The translations under genes were made by a program, and so were the position numbers. From Chitinophagaceae bacterium (GTDB taxonomy: Bacteria > Bacteroidota > Bacteroidia > Chitinophagales > UBA10324): a stretch of DNA of 64,000 nucleotides. Shown here in pieces: positions 43,835-53,428 of the stretch (positions within the stretch are counted from its first letter, which is position 1; every line of letters starts with the position of its first letter). The notes below the pieces were generated by a model that saw only the letters and a program-made list of their open reading frames with translations, did no database searches and was not told where the DNA came from. Location of the stretch: positions 289,191-353,190 of the forward strand of contig JADJAG010000007.1 in assembly GCA_016704325.1 (NCBI GenBank), read 5' to 3'.

Positions 43835-44021
43835 TGTCCGACTAATGTGGGCTTAAGCCCACCAGGAGCAGGTTTAATCTCATAACCCCACGCTGAAGCG
43901 CAGGGTTATAGGATGCTTGCCAATTTTGGGTTTCAGCCCATAACCCCACGCTGAAGCGTAGGGTTATAGGATGCTTGCCAGTATTGGGTTTCAGCCTAAG
44001 CCCCAATATATTAGTCGGACA
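43835..44021. repeat. Element bounded by TGTCCGACTAAT inverted ends
   Basis: The left end (43835-43846) and the right end (44010-44021, ATTAGTCGGACA) are perfect 12-bp inverted repeats. Inside, two tandem copies of a CCACGCTGAAGCGYAGGGTT-ATAGGATGC unit lie about 70 bp apart. A related partial copy lies at 46815-46967. There is no ORF of note. It separates the GH92 and GH2 genes. Confidence 0.8.
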
Positions 44022-44063
44022 ATAGTGAAAATTTATCAATATCTATGTTTACCATACAACGTA

Positions 44064-46711
44064 TCAATAGCAATCAATTAGTGAAGTTGCTTTAACATGA
44101 ATTAAGTTTTGATCATCTTGTTTCTGTGAATACAGGTAAAGCATCTTTTTTTCATTCGGAAGCAAGTCGAAGAAATTGTCACTCAGCTTGTATGAGGTAA
44201 GGTCAACATCCAGGAAAACGTCTTTTGCAAACATCGCTGATGAACATTCCACTGTATAAACAAATGGATAATCCTGCATAGTTGATTGGTCATGGAGGTA
44301 ATTGATCTTGCAGGAGATTGTGGTGGATGGTAATGAGAGGTCCTTTGGTTTTTCAAAGAAGTAATTACTGTATGCCAGCACTGCATTTTCTGCAACTAAC
44401 CTTGCATGAAGAAAAATTTCATTTGTATTTGATTTGCCAATCAGCGTTTCTGGACTGAACTCATAAACCGGAGTGCCGGAATTGCCCGACAGTTGTACTT
44501 CTTTACTGAAATCCCAAATGCTATCGCCGATAAACTTAAGGATGGTAAGCTGTAACCTTCCATTGATTGCTTTTGGCAAATCAGAAACAACCGTCACTTT
44601 ACAAAGATCACCTTCTTCCTGTATGCTGACGATTACCGGTTGAAAGAGTTTCTTTATTTCAAAATGCAGCGCTTTCCAGTTACCATAATAATCCCGGCTG
44701 CTCCACGATGTTACGGGCCAACAATCATTTAATTGCCAGTATAACGTGCCCATGCAATATGGTTTGGCGCGACGGTGTGCTTCAATGGCAGTAGCAATTC
44801 CATCACGTTGCAGCAGCTGCGAGACATACACATAGCTGTTGAAATCTTTCGGCACCTTATAATCACGTTTCAGGTATTCATCAATAGTCTCAAAACCTGT
44901 CGGATGCTTTTGATGCGCATTCATCATTTGCGAGAACCTGTTTGGTCCCTTGCTTTCGAGCCGACGATCCTGTGCATCAGTGAATTTTTCGATGGTTGCA
45001 ATGGCCGGCAATGCCTGGAAACCATATTCACTCATAAACCTGCCGACTTTGCTATTGTAATTTTCAAAAGGTTCTTTGCCCCACCAGATTCCCCAGTAAT
45101 GAGAGTCGCCTTGCAGAAGGCTTTCCTTACGTCCCCAACCTATTGATGGAGAGGATGGCCAATAAAAGCGAGAGGAATCATACTGTGCAAGAATTCCAGG
45201 TATGATGTGATGGAACAATTTTTTATAGTTGCCCCAGAGTTCATCCTGAACTGCGCTTGTGTATTTGTATTGCGCTTGCCAGCCCCAGTTATGCCAGGCT
45301 TCATCAATCTCATTATTTCCGCACCATAAAGCAATACTTGGATGATGACGCAATCGTTGCACCTGGTCGATTACTTCCCTGCTGACGTTTTCAACAAAAT
45401 CACTATCGCCAGGCACCATGGCACCGGCGAACATGAAGTCTTGCCAAACCAGCAATCCTTTTTCATCGCATAGGTCGTAGAATGCATCATCGGCATATAC
45501 ACCACCTCCCCAAACTCTTAGCATGTTCATATTCACGGCAACGGCATCGTCAATAATGCTGCGATAATCATCTATAGTAACAGAAGGCATAAAATTATGA
45601 GGCGGGATGTAGTTGGCACCCTTTACAAAAACGGGTTGTCCATTGAGCCGGAAATAGAAGGATTGTCCAAGTGAATCTTTTCCTGCACCACTTCTATTGT
45701 TCTTATTCCAAACCTGATCTTTCGGGATAAGGTTATTGATGGTTGCGAAGTGGTAGCTGCAAACTCAATATTATAAAGGTAGGGAATGCCCATACCGTTG
45801 CAATTCCAGCGAATCGGATGATTAATTTCAAATGGAATAATGTACTCCTGCAATCCTGGTTTTATCTGCAGTTTGCTTAAAACATACTGTACACTTTCTG
45901 TCTCAACTAATATCTGAGGAAGCAATTCCAATGAGGTTTCGCTCTCAATGGTCAGCTTTAAATCAAGAATGGCTTTCTCATCGGAAACAGATTTGGTTAC
46001 CACATATGCATCACGAAGGTTGATAGTTGACCAACCCGTAAGCGTAATAGATTGCCAGATTCCTGACGTCAAAAGTCTCGGTCCCCAATCCCAACCATAT
46101 TGGTATTGCGCTTTCCGGGTAAATGCTTTGCCATCCACATCACCTGCAATTGGAAAGGACAGGAGGGAAGCTGCTTCTTTGCCTCTTTTTACAGGAGAAT
46201 GGAAACGGATCGTCAGGATATTATTATATAGCAATTGTGATTTGTCAATGCGCACTTTATAGGTACGAAACATATTCTCTGACTGGAGAATCAATGAATC
46301 ATTCAGGTACACATCAGCATAGGTATCGAGGCCGTTAAACTGAAATTCAAAATTGTTTTTTGTCAAAAGTTCTGCGGGGCATTCAAAGTTTGTTTGATAT
46401 TCCCAGTCATTATTTTCAATCCATTGCACTTCTTTCTCCCGGTCACCGAAGTAAGGGTCCTGAATGATTTGATTTCTCATCAAGTCTGTATGTACCGTAC
46501 CCGGAACTTTGGCTTGAAGCCAGCTACTGTCTCCGGCTTTTCTGAATTGCCAGTTGGCATAAACATCGGTAAGTTGAAATGTAACAGTTTGTGAGAAGGC
46601 CAATGAATACGTTAAACTCGAAATAATGAGGAAAAGAAAGATTGATTGAATGGTGAAGTTTTTTGATTGTACAGGTATTGATTTAGGATTAAGTTGCGCA
46701 AGGATGTTCAT
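44064..46711 (-). CDS. GH2 family beta-mannosidase, interrupted by a -1 frameshift
   Basis: Two frames (45623-46711 and 44064 to about 45675) form one protein of about 880 residues if the A-run read on the minus strand at plus 45678-45681 has one more base; the join then reads VVQEKDSLGQSFYFRLNGQP, which is typical of the family. Order: signal peptide (IFLFLIISSLTYSLAFSQ), GH2 sugar-binding domain (WQFRKAGDSSWLQAKVPGTV), Ig-like domain, then the barrel with RVWGGGVYADDAFYDLCDEK, the acid/base glutamate in IALWCGNNEIDEAW and the nucleophile glutamate in FMSEYGFQALP. It would release terminal beta-mannose, such as the core Man-beta-GlcNAc link. All catalytic motifs are intact, so a sequencing error is likely. 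Confidence 0.85.
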
Positions 46712-46814
46712 GTTACTTGTGGAGCGATTAATTCCCGGTTATTTTATTTCAATAGAACATCGGTCTATCTGCCGAATCATTCCTTCCCGTGCAATCTATT
46801 AAATCAATCGCAAT

Positions 46815-46967
46815 TGTCCGACTAATGTGGGCTAAAGCCCGCCGGGAACGGGTTTCATCCTATAGCCCCACGCTGAAGCATGGAGTTATAGCATGCGCGC
46901 CGGTATTGGGCTTCATCTTATAGCCCTACGCTAAAGCGTAGGGTTATAAGATGCGAGCGAGTATTGG
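46815..46967. repeat. Partial copy of the TGTCCGACTAAT element
   Basis: Starts TGTCCGACTAATGTGGGC as at 43835 and has the paired CCACGCTGAAGCATGG and CTACGCTAAAGCGTAGGGTT units, but the right inverted end is missing. Confidence 0.7.
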
Positions 46968-47071
46968 GAAATCCGTTTCCGCGAGATCAGCAAAATCAAC
47001 GGTATCTGTAGGTGGTTCTCTGGATCAACGTAAAGCGCAGTAGTTGTGATCTATCTATGAAGCAGCATACC

Positions 47072-47782
47072 TCAGTACATCTTTTCATAAGCGATGCTGG
47101 CCTTCCTGCATATATTCCTGATAAGTTCAGTATCAGAAACAAGGCTGTTGTCAGCTAATTGCTTTTTTGCGGAGAAATGAAATTCATGAGTGCCGCTTTG
47201 TTTCACAATCGCTGTAATATTATCTTCCGTTATACCACCGCCGGCAAGCAGGGTTATTTTGTCTTCCGCAATGCTTACTAATTTGCTGATTAAGTCGCTG
47301 CCCAACAAAGCATTTTCCTTTTGGCCGGAAGTCAGGATGCGGTTGACACCGAGTTTAATTAATGTATGCAGACTTTCAACAGGATCAATCACCACATCAA
47401 ATGCCCGGTGAAATGTAACAGACAGTGGAAATGCAAGACTCATCAATTGAGCAGTGCGTTCCTGATCAATACTAAAGTCATCATGGAGCACGCCGAATAC
47501 AACCCCTTCCATTTTTAAATTCTTGCAAGTCTGTATGCTTTCAATCATGATTTGGAATTCCTCTTCAGCATAATTGAAATCACCGGCGCGCGGTCGTATC
47601 AGCACATGAATAGGCAGGTGAATGGATTCGCGTACTTTAATCATCAATTCCAGTGTAGGGGTCACGCCACCCACTTCCAGGTTTTCGCAGAGTTCAATAC
47701 GATCTGCTCCGGCAAGTTGCGCATTGATTGCCGACTGAAGGCCATTGGCACAGACTTCGAAAAGTGGAGTTCTTGACTTCAT
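47072..47782 (-). CDS. cutC: CutC family protein
   Basis: The frame is open to 47893, but homology begins at KSRTPLFEVCANGLQSAINA, so the ATG at 47782 is chosen (236 residues). CutC marks are complete: QLAGADRIELCENLEVGGVT, PTLELMIKVRESIHLPIHVL, IRPRAGDFNYAEEEFQIM, GVVFGVLHDDFSID, VTFHRAFDVVIDP, GVNRILTSGQKENALLG and TLLAGGGITEDN. It folds as a TIM barrel in the cytoplasm. A role in copper homeostasis was proposed from E. coli but is disputed. It lies 111 bp downstream of the dehydrogenase-like gene on the same strand, and may share its transcript. Confidence 0.93.
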   Translation of the reverse strand: MKSRTPLFEVCANGLQSAINAQLAGADRIELCENLEVGGVTPTLELMIKVRESIHLPIHVLIRPRAGDFNYAEEEFQIMIESIQTCKNLKMEGVVFGVLHDDFSIDQERTAQLMSLAFPLSVTFHRAFDVVIDPVESLHTLIKLGVNRILTSGQKENALLGSDLISKLVSIAEDKITLLAGGGITEDNITAIVKQSGTHEFHFSAKKQLADNSLVSDTELIRNICRKASIAYEKMY

Positions 47783-47892
47783 TAAAACAAAAGGTTGACT
47801 ATCCTGAAGCAAGTTAGTGTCAATCATTCCGATGTTTTTATCTTTCGATTTAATTACTGCATGCAAGATGATTACTTGAATTCCACAGTACA

Positions 47893-49098
47893 TCAGCCAT
47901 TCACATAATCCTGCAAATACTGATACCGTTGTCTTAGTTGTCCATTCGATGCAATAGTGGCACGTTCGATAATTTCGCTCTGTTCCAATAGAAGTTCTTC
48001 TACCACATATTCAATAAGTTTATCACCAAACTCTGAAGAAGCTTCTCTTGGCAACTCATTCGGCAGGTTGCTGACAGCCATTACATCAATCACCTGCGGT
48101 TGATATGGAGTATCTTCTTTTTCTGTTGAAGGGTTATAGCCGAAAACCGGAGATTCAATAGTGGTGTCACGTATAGTGGCCGGCACAGAGCCGTCCACAT
48201 CACAGGTAACATCAGCAATCACTTTTATTTTAAAGTCGTGCCGCCGCATGTCTTCTTTTGTGAAGAAGACAGGGGCATGTGGATCCCAGAAGATGGCATT
48301 GATGAAGATGTTGGTGACTTTGGTGAAAGGCAAAAAGGCAGAAGTATAATTTTCCGGATGGTGGTGGAATTCATTTCTGTCAAATGGTTTGCCGTTTTTG
48401 CTTTCATACAATTGAGAAGTATTCAAAACCACATAAACGGGTTCTTCAAAATCTTTGGTCAGGTAGTTTTGAATACTGACCATTCGAAGATTTAATTTTT
48501 CCAGTAACTCATAAGCCCCTTTGGCAACACGGCCGGTTCCGGTAACTGCAATTTTCATAGGTGGCAGGCTCAGCTCTTTATAAGCATCTATCAATTCATC
48601 ATAGTCATTACACGCATGTGCAGGTTTCAGGTTAAAGAGGTTGTATCTTTTTCCATAAGTGATAAAAGCATTGTGTGCACCGACCACGCCTGCGAAATGT
48701 CCGAAGCCTAAGATCCGTTCCCCATTCTCCCAGACAAGGCATTCATAGTCGATGAGGCGGATATTATGTTTCAGTATGGTTTGCAGCAATGCCCGGTTTT
48801 GGGGCTGCTTTTTTATGGTATGTGAGAAGAAGAGGTATTTCTTTCCGGGGATTAATTTTTCTTTGGGTACTTCTTTGATTCCCATTAACAGGTCAGCACC
48901 GGAAATGTCTTCCTGTACCATAATCTCTTCCTGCCGGTATTCGTCATCTTTGAAACAACGGTTTTCGCATGGCTGTACGATTATTTCCAGTCCCGGATAC
49001 TTATTCATCAGCCATTGACACTGTACCGGGCTGAAAGCTACGCGGGTATCAACAGGAATTTTTTCTTCACGGATGAGGGCAATCTTAAGTTTGGTCAT
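47893..49098 (-). CDS. Saccharopine/alanine dehydrogenase-like NAD(P)-binding protein
   Basis: The frame continues to 49383, but its first 95 residues translate octamer and dispersed repeats (SAHRHITPSAHRFIGTSAH), so the ATG at 49098 (MTKLKIALIREEKIPVDTRV) is the real start; the product has 401 residues. The N-terminal domain has REEKIPVDTRVAFSPVQCQW, the nucleotide site is KIAVTGTGRVAKGAYELLEK, and the second half includes FINAIFWDPHAPVFFTKEDM and KIKVIADVTCDVDGSVPATI. It resembles NAD+-dependent saccharopine dehydrogenase (lysine-forming type) and alanine dehydrogenase N-terminal folds. In a bacterium with the DAP route the substrate is uncertain. CutC follows on the same strand. Confidence 0.88.
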   Translation of the reverse strand: MTKLKIALIREEKIPVDTRVAFSPVQCQWLMNKYPGLEIIVQPCENRCFKDDEYRQEEIMVQEDISGADLLMGIKEVPKEKLIPGKKYLFFSHTIKKQPQNRALLQTILKHNIRLIDYECLVWENGERILGFGHFAGVVGAHNAFITYGKRYNLFNLKPAHACNDYDELIDAYKELSLPPMKIAVTGTGRVAKGAYELLEKLNLRMVSIQNYLTKDFEEPVYVVLNTSQLYESKNGKPFDRNEFHHHPENYTSAFLPFTKVTNIFINAIFWDPHAPVFFTKEDMRRHDFKIKVIADVTCDVDGSVPATIRDTTIESPVFGYNPSTEKEDTPYQPQVIDVMAVSNLPNELPREASSEFGDKLIEYVVEELLLEQSEIIERATIASNGQLRQRYQYLQDYVNG

Positions 49099-49154
49099 AA
49101 TTTTTGGGGCGGGGCAAAAGTAGGGGTTTCGGGGGAAGGTTGGAGGTGTAGGAT

Positions 49155-49277
49155 GTGCTGATGTGCCGATGAAGCGATGTGCCGATGGGGTGATGTGCCG
49201 ATGTGCCGATGAATTGATGTGCCGATTTGCTGATTTGCCAATGTGGTGTTTTGCCGATGAATTGATTGGTTGATGAG
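49155..49277. repeat. Degenerate octamer repeat (GTGCCGAT)
   Basis: About nine GTGCCGAT or TTGCCGAT-like octamers interspersed with GAATTGAT/GAAGCGAT octamers, just upstream of the dehydrogenase-like gene. Confidence 0.85.
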
Positions 49278-49294
49278 GGATGAGTGGATCTCTT

Positions 49295-50026
49295 GGGTGT
49301 ACGACTATTTGGTTATTGAAAATTGTGTGTTCAATATTGAATATGTGGTTACAAGGAGGAACAACAAAGCATGAAGTCGTCATTGCGAGGAGGAACGACG
49401 AAGCAATCCCCCAAGTACTACTAAACTATTAATAGGTTTTTAATCAGGGGATTGCTTCATCCCGCCATTGGGACTTTGGTAATTCAAACACTGTTTGGGC
49501 GGGATTCGCAATGACGGTTAATCGAGCCGTCATTGAGGGGAAGAACGAAGAAACAATCCCGGGGAAACTATCCCCCCGAAGCGTCATTGCGAGTAAGAAC
49601 CATTTCAAAAAATGGAGAAAAAATGGAATGACGTCTATTCAAGTAAAAGGCTAAATTGGAATTGCAATTCGAAATTTGGGTAATGATTATCAAGCATTTG
49701 CATGGACGTCATTGTAAGGAGGAACGACGAAGCAATCCCCAAGTACTACTAAACTTTTAATTGGTTCTAATCAGGGGATTGCTTCATCCCGCCATTGAGG
49801 CTTTGGTAATTCAAACATTGTATTGGCGGGCTTCGCAATGACGGTTAGACAATGCGTCGTTGCATGGTGAAATTACGAAGCAAGCCCAGCACAAAGATGC
49901 CAAGTCACCAAAAAAATATAATCACTGATGATACTATGCCTCTTCTTAACGACCTGGCGTCTTAGCGTTAAATAAATTCCTTCGGGAATGGTCTCATTCA
50001 TACTAATTTAGGTTTTTCGTACACCC
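49295..50026. repeat. Composite repeat block bounded by GGGTGTACGA inverted ends (locus 3 of the dispersed family)
   Basis: GGGTGTACGA (49295-49304) and TCGTACACCC (50017-50026) are perfect 10-bp inverted ends. Between them lie, inverted relative to loci 1 and 2, two cores of the GGCGGGATGAAGCAATCCCC family (49449-49470 and 49776-49799), the long shared segment 49575-49720, and a CGCGAAGACGCC-type remnant (GATGCCAAGTCACC... GACCTGGCGTCTTAGCG, 49896-49972) like the inside of the element at 368-548. No credible gene. Confidence 0.75.
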
Positions 50027-50121
50027 GATCTAATTGATGCGTATAAATGATTGTAACGTTTTACGAAATTTGCGTTATAGATACAAAATGGAATTATTAG
50101 CTGGCAAAGCACTTCTTTCAA

Positions 50122-50964
50122 ATGAATAAATACCTGGTTAATTTGATCGTCATTTGTTTTCCTGCCTGGCTGCTTGCCCAGGATTTGGATAAGGCTGACA
50201 ATAAGTGTGTCAATAAGGTGAGCCTATTGTATGGGTTGAATCAGCTTTCCCGGCAGGATCAGTTGTTTTCTCCCATGGTATATCATGATGTTTCCTTTCA
50301 GAATATAGCAGCATTATATGCCAATGAGAATTCACGGAGATGGCATACCGCTGAAATTTTTTATTCAGGATATGAAGCACGCTGGCATGATGACTATACC
50401 TACGTGACCGGAGCAGAAGAGAAGTTACAAACCACAGCACCTACTTTTATAACGATAGTAGGTGTACGTTACAGCTATTTGAAGAAAATTAAAGTTACGG
50501 AGCAGGGAAGCTGGTCGGTCGGTGGTATTTCTGATAACCAGATCAATGCAGTGGATAACGTGTATGGAGCCTTCGGGACCTTTGGTTACCTCGGACAGTT
50601 TTCTTTGTCTCCCATGGTAAGGAAACAGTTTATTGAAGGTAAGCATGAAGTACTTGTTGATGCCTTCTTTCCTTTATTAAGCTGGGTATCGAGAAGTCCT
50701 TATGCGTTGAATGATGATGAATATATGAAAAACAATGCAGATCATAATGGATTTAAGACCGTGTTCCGGTATATAGGTGATGGAAATATTCAGACTGTGA
50801 ACAGGCTTCAGAAATTTAACCTGGATGCAGCATACAGTTACAGCCTTTCTGATAGATGGCAATTGGGGGGAGTGTACAGGATGGAGTTCCTGCGAAGTTC
50901 AAAACCCAAGCCCCTTATTGCTGTGCGTAATAATTTTAACTTAAAAATCAGCTTTGAATTTTAG
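50122..50964 (+). CDS. DUF6268-like outer-membrane protein
   Basis: 280 residues. Signal peptide MNKYLVNLIVICFPAWLLA then Q. The mature part is a run of amphipathic strands ending in an aromatic C-terminus (NNFNLKISFEF), typical of outer-membrane barrels; segments include VSLLYGLNQLSRQDQLFSPM, FITIVGVRYSYLKKIKVTEQ, LSPMVRKQFIEGKHEVLVDA and YSYSLSDRWQLGGVYRMEFL. It resembles DUF6268 proteins of Bacteroidota; that name is from memory and moderately sure. The stop is directly followed by the ATG of the S41 peptidase gene, so the two are probably an operon. Confidence 0.75.
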   Translation: MNKYLVNLIVICFPAWLLAQDLDKADNKCVNKVSLLYGLNQLSRQDQLFSPMVYHDVSFQNIAALYANENSRRWHTAEIFYSGYEARWHDDYTYVTGAEEKLQTTAPTFITIVGVRYSYLKKIKVTEQGSWSVGGISDNQINAVDNVYGAFGTFGYLGQFSLSPMVRKQFIEGKHEVLVDAFFPLLSWVSRSPYALNDDEYMKNNADHNGFKTVFRYIGDGNIQTVNRLQKFNLDAAYSYSLSDRWQLGGVYRMEFLRSSKPKPLIAVRNNFNLKISFEF

Positions 50965-51975
50965 ATGAGAACGATATTCATTGTAATTGCTATCGGCATC
51001 CTGTTCAGTTCCTGCGAGAAAGTTTTTTTTCCTCCGGAACCTGACAATGAGCCGGTTGCTGTTTTCAACCAATTCTGGAACGACTTCAATGAATACTATG
51101 CCATTTTCGAGGAGCGTGGTGTTGACTGGGATTCGATGTACCAGGTATATGCACCGCAGGTAGATGAAGGCACCACAGATGATGAGCTTTTTGCATTGCT
51201 TTCTTCCATGTTACTTCCGCTCGATGACGGACATGTAAATTTAATTGCACCGGACAGAAAGCAGTTTTCCAGCAATCATATCTATCGCGATTCTGTTGGT
51301 TTCTCTCTATGGGATTTGGATGTGATCAAACAATCTTACCTCGGTGGCAGTTTCGAAGGAGTAGACAGTATCGGCTATGTGTATGGCCTGATCAATGGAG
51401 AAATTATCTATGTGTATTTCACCTACATTTCCGACAACATGCCTGTTATGGATGACATCATCGCTCAGTATCCAAATGCAACAGGGATGATCATTGATCT
51501 TCGTCATAGTTATGGCGGTGATTTTACCTGGGCATTTCAGTACTTCGGGCGTTTTACCGATCAACGCAGGCTGGTATTTCAGTCGGCGACAAAAAACGGA
51601 CCGGGCAAGGAGGATTATGAAGACTGGTATCCCTGGTACCTGGAACCATCCGGAGATTACTTCAGCAAGCCGTTGGTATTGTTAACTGACCGATACACCA
51701 TCAGTGCCAGTGAGCGGACGGTGATGGCATTAAAAGTGATACCGGGCATTATTCATATCGGTGATACCACCAATGGTGCACATTCTACGATGATAGGAAG
51801 GGAGTTACCGAACAGTTGGTATTATTCCTTAAGTCCGCAGAAGATTCTTTTTGCTGATGGAAAATCCTATGAAGGCATCGGTATCATACCTGACATAGTT
51901 CTTTTCAACAGTGTCAGCAATTTGGAGAATGGAGTTGATGATCAGTTGGATAGGGCTATTGATGTTTTGCAATAG
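50965..51975 (+). CDS. S41 family peptidase, lipoprotein
   Basis: 336 residues. Lipoprotein signal MRTIFIVIAIGILFSSC with Cys17 as the lipid anchor. An N-terminal helical region (FNQFWNDFNEYYAIFEERGV) is typical of the C-terminal-processing/tricorn-like group. The catalytic domain has LSSMLLPLDDGHVNLIAP, GLINGEIIYVYFTYISDN, ATGMIIDLRHSYGGDFTWAF and the nucleophile region LLTDRYTISASERTVMALKV (Ser in SASE). A PDZ domain is not obvious. It should cleave proteins in the periplasm or outside, attached to a membrane. It begins on the base after the preceding barrel gene ends. The substrate is unknown. Confidence 0.9.
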   Translation: MRTIFIVIAIGILFSSCEKVFFPPEPDNEPVAVFNQFWNDFNEYYAIFEERGVDWDSMYQVYAPQVDEGTTDDELFALLSSMLLPLDDGHVNLIAPDRKQFSSNHIYRDSVGFSLWDLDVIKQSYLGGSFEGVDSIGYVYGLINGEIIYVYFTYISDNMPVMDDIIAQYPNATGMIIDLRHSYGGDFTWAFQYFGRFTDQRRLVFQSATKNGPGKEDYEDWYPWYLEPSGDYFSKPLVLLTDRYTISASERTVMALKVIPGIIHIGDTTNGAHSTMIGRELPNSWYYSLSPQKILFADGKSYEGIGIIPDIVLFNSVSNLENGVDDQLDRAIDVLQ

Positions 51976-52220
51976 TTTGAAGTTTGAGATTTGAGGTTTG
52001 AAGTTGTGCCGAAGGACTCTTTCGGAGAAGTTTGAGGTTTGTCCGAAGGACTCTTTCAGAAGTTTCAATGTCGTCTGGGGTTTCTGGGGGGGGGTTTGAG
52101 GGGTTTTTTCGTTTTTCGTGGTGTTATTCTGTCTTCCGTCTTCCGTCTTGATTTTCCTTTCCTGAGTCCTGCATCCTGGCTCGTGGTTCCGGCGCCCAGT
52201 ATGAATCCGGTTCAATAATT
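51976..52220. other. Gap with low-complexity repeats before ssrA
   Basis: AGTTTGA/GGTTTGA heptamers, two CCGAAGGACTCTTT copies (52009 and 52045, the first a small hairpin), a G-run (52087-52096), and a CTTCCGT triplet repeat (52133-52150). No gene. Confidence 0.5.
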
Positions 52221-52223
52221 GCG

Positions 52224-52231
52224 TACCTTGC
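52224..52231 (+). promoter_or_regulatory. Candidate ssrA -7 promoter element
   Basis: TACCTTGC, one base short of TAnnTTTGC, ends 11 bp before the mature 5' end of tmRNA, which is where a -7 element would be expected. Confidence 0.35.
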
Positions 52232-52241
52232 AACCCTAACT

Positions 52242-52609
52242 GGGGCTGACCGGAATTGACAGCATCGTTCTTTGTAAGTAAGCATGTAGTGCATTGGGAG
52301 CCAAGCACTTTAATCTTTAACTCCCGACGCCATATTTGGCAACACTAATTACGCAATGGCTGCCTAAACCTCAATGTAGGTTTCAGCTGTTTGTTCCCTG
52401 CGGATTGCGCCTGACAAGCTGCTCCGGAACATCGAAAAGTCAGGCTGGTTCTGTTTTGGCTTCTTAAACAGGATAAGACAACTACAGAAGATAAGATGGT
52501 CAGTTGGTATGTTCTTCACCGGCCTTCATCCGACAATTAAGAAGAAATAAACATGTAGAAGGCTTACGATGGCCTTGTCTGGACGAGGGTTCAAATCCCT
52601 CCAGCTCCA
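52242..52609 (+). ncRNA. ssrA: tmRNA (transfer-messenger RNA)
   Basis: The 5' end GGGGCTGACCGGAATTGACA pairs with the 3' end: acceptor GGGGCTG with CAGCTCC, discriminator A at 52609, and T-arm GAGGGTTCAAATCCCTC. The tag frame ends GGC AAC ACT AAT TAC GCA ATG GCT GCC TAA (52338-52367), giving ...GNTNYAMAA; the exact resume codon (GGC at 52338 or GCC at 52329) is not certain. Pseudoknot regions follow. CCA is not encoded. tmRNA with SmpB frees stalled ribosomes and tags the product for proteolysis. Its 3' end is duplicated at 63961-63983, marking it as an integration site. Confidence 0.97.
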
Positions 52610-52612
52610 CAA
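52590..52612 (+). other. Putative attL: 3' end of ssrA
   Basis: TTCAAATCCCTCCAGCTCCA plus CAA, 23 bp, identical to 63961-63983 and in the same orientation. It includes the T-loop, 3' T-stem and acceptor strand of tmRNA, a classic target for tyrosine integrases. Confidence 0.75.
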
Positions 52613-52614
52613 AC

Positions 52615-52655
52615 CGCCTTTATTCCTACGCAATGGGAGTGAGGGCGTTTTTTTT
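52615..52655 (+). terminator. Terminator after ssrA
   Basis: An interrupted stem (CGCC...ATTCC / GGGAG...GGGCG) around 52616-52648 is followed by eight T residues. Confidence 0.6.
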
Positions 52656-52810
52656 GGTAGTTGGTTGCTTGTATATTGTCTGAACTATGATTCTTTTGAT
52701 TTATGTGAAGACTATGATTTTTTTTTCATGTCTATCATAATCATCATCCTAATCCTAATCATAGTTTACCTTGAGGATCTGACTTGACTATATCGGATTG
52801 AGAATCAAAA

Positions 52811-52972
52811 TGTTCGAAACCTTTGGAATCATTAACTGGATTGACATTCAGTCATATTTTGAATGGAAAAGGATTGTAAAACTTAATCTCGAATAGGCAT
52901 GAATTATTTTTCCATTAGGAAAAGGCAGTTACTACAAGTATCACATTTCATTTTCAAGTGAAAAACCGCTTA
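52811..52972. repeat. Direct repeat, left copy, flanking the kelch gene
   Basis: Starts TGTTCGAAACCTTTGGAATC and ends CATTTTCAAGTGAAAAACC. It matches 55278-55440 with few differences over about 160 bp; the second half (from AGGCATGAATTATTTTTCC) is nearly identical. The first bases belong to the dispersed GTTCGAAACC element. The preceding stretch 52656-52810 has only CTAATCATAATCATC-type low complexity. Confidence 0.85.
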
Positions 52973-53210
52973 TGTAAACTGTCTGAATGTAAGTCCGGCA
53001 TGGCTTTGCGTATATTTCGAACAGCATTGATTTCGTTTTCTATGCCTTCTATTAATTATCTTTCAACAATCAAGATGAGTGTGTCAGTTACTCAAATAAG
53101 CTGAGTTGTTTACTTCTGATTTAGTCTATACTTTCCTACTATGCAAAACGGTGCGCACTAATACTAATGATTATTATCAGAAATTGCGGGATTTTCATTA
53201 TATAATTTAT

Positions 53211-53218
53211 TATATTTG
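53211..53218 (+). promoter_or_regulatory. Candidate -7 promoter element of the kelch gene
   Basis: TATATTTG matches TAnnTTTG. It lies 211 bp before the ATG at 53429, implying a long leader; a TTG at 53184-53186 is a few bases too far for a standard -33. Confidence 0.35.
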
Positions 53219-53428
53219 ATTGGGTTTAATTGACTTAACGGCACTTTGCATTCTCAACCTTCTCCTGCATTCGGCCCTCAAGTTCTTATAAGAAGGGAAT
53301 TTTATTTGGAGCAGTTCACTTTAGAAAAAGAAATAGAAGATTTACCGGTTCGACTAAAAAAAAATCAAATCCTAAACAATGTATTCTTGAAAACTAAAAT
53401 TTTTCATCACTCTAAATCTCAAAAAACA

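Noticed and set aside
49099..49383. 95-residue N-terminal extension of the dehydrogenase-like protein
   Set aside because: It translates octamer and dispersed repeats; homology starts at 49098.
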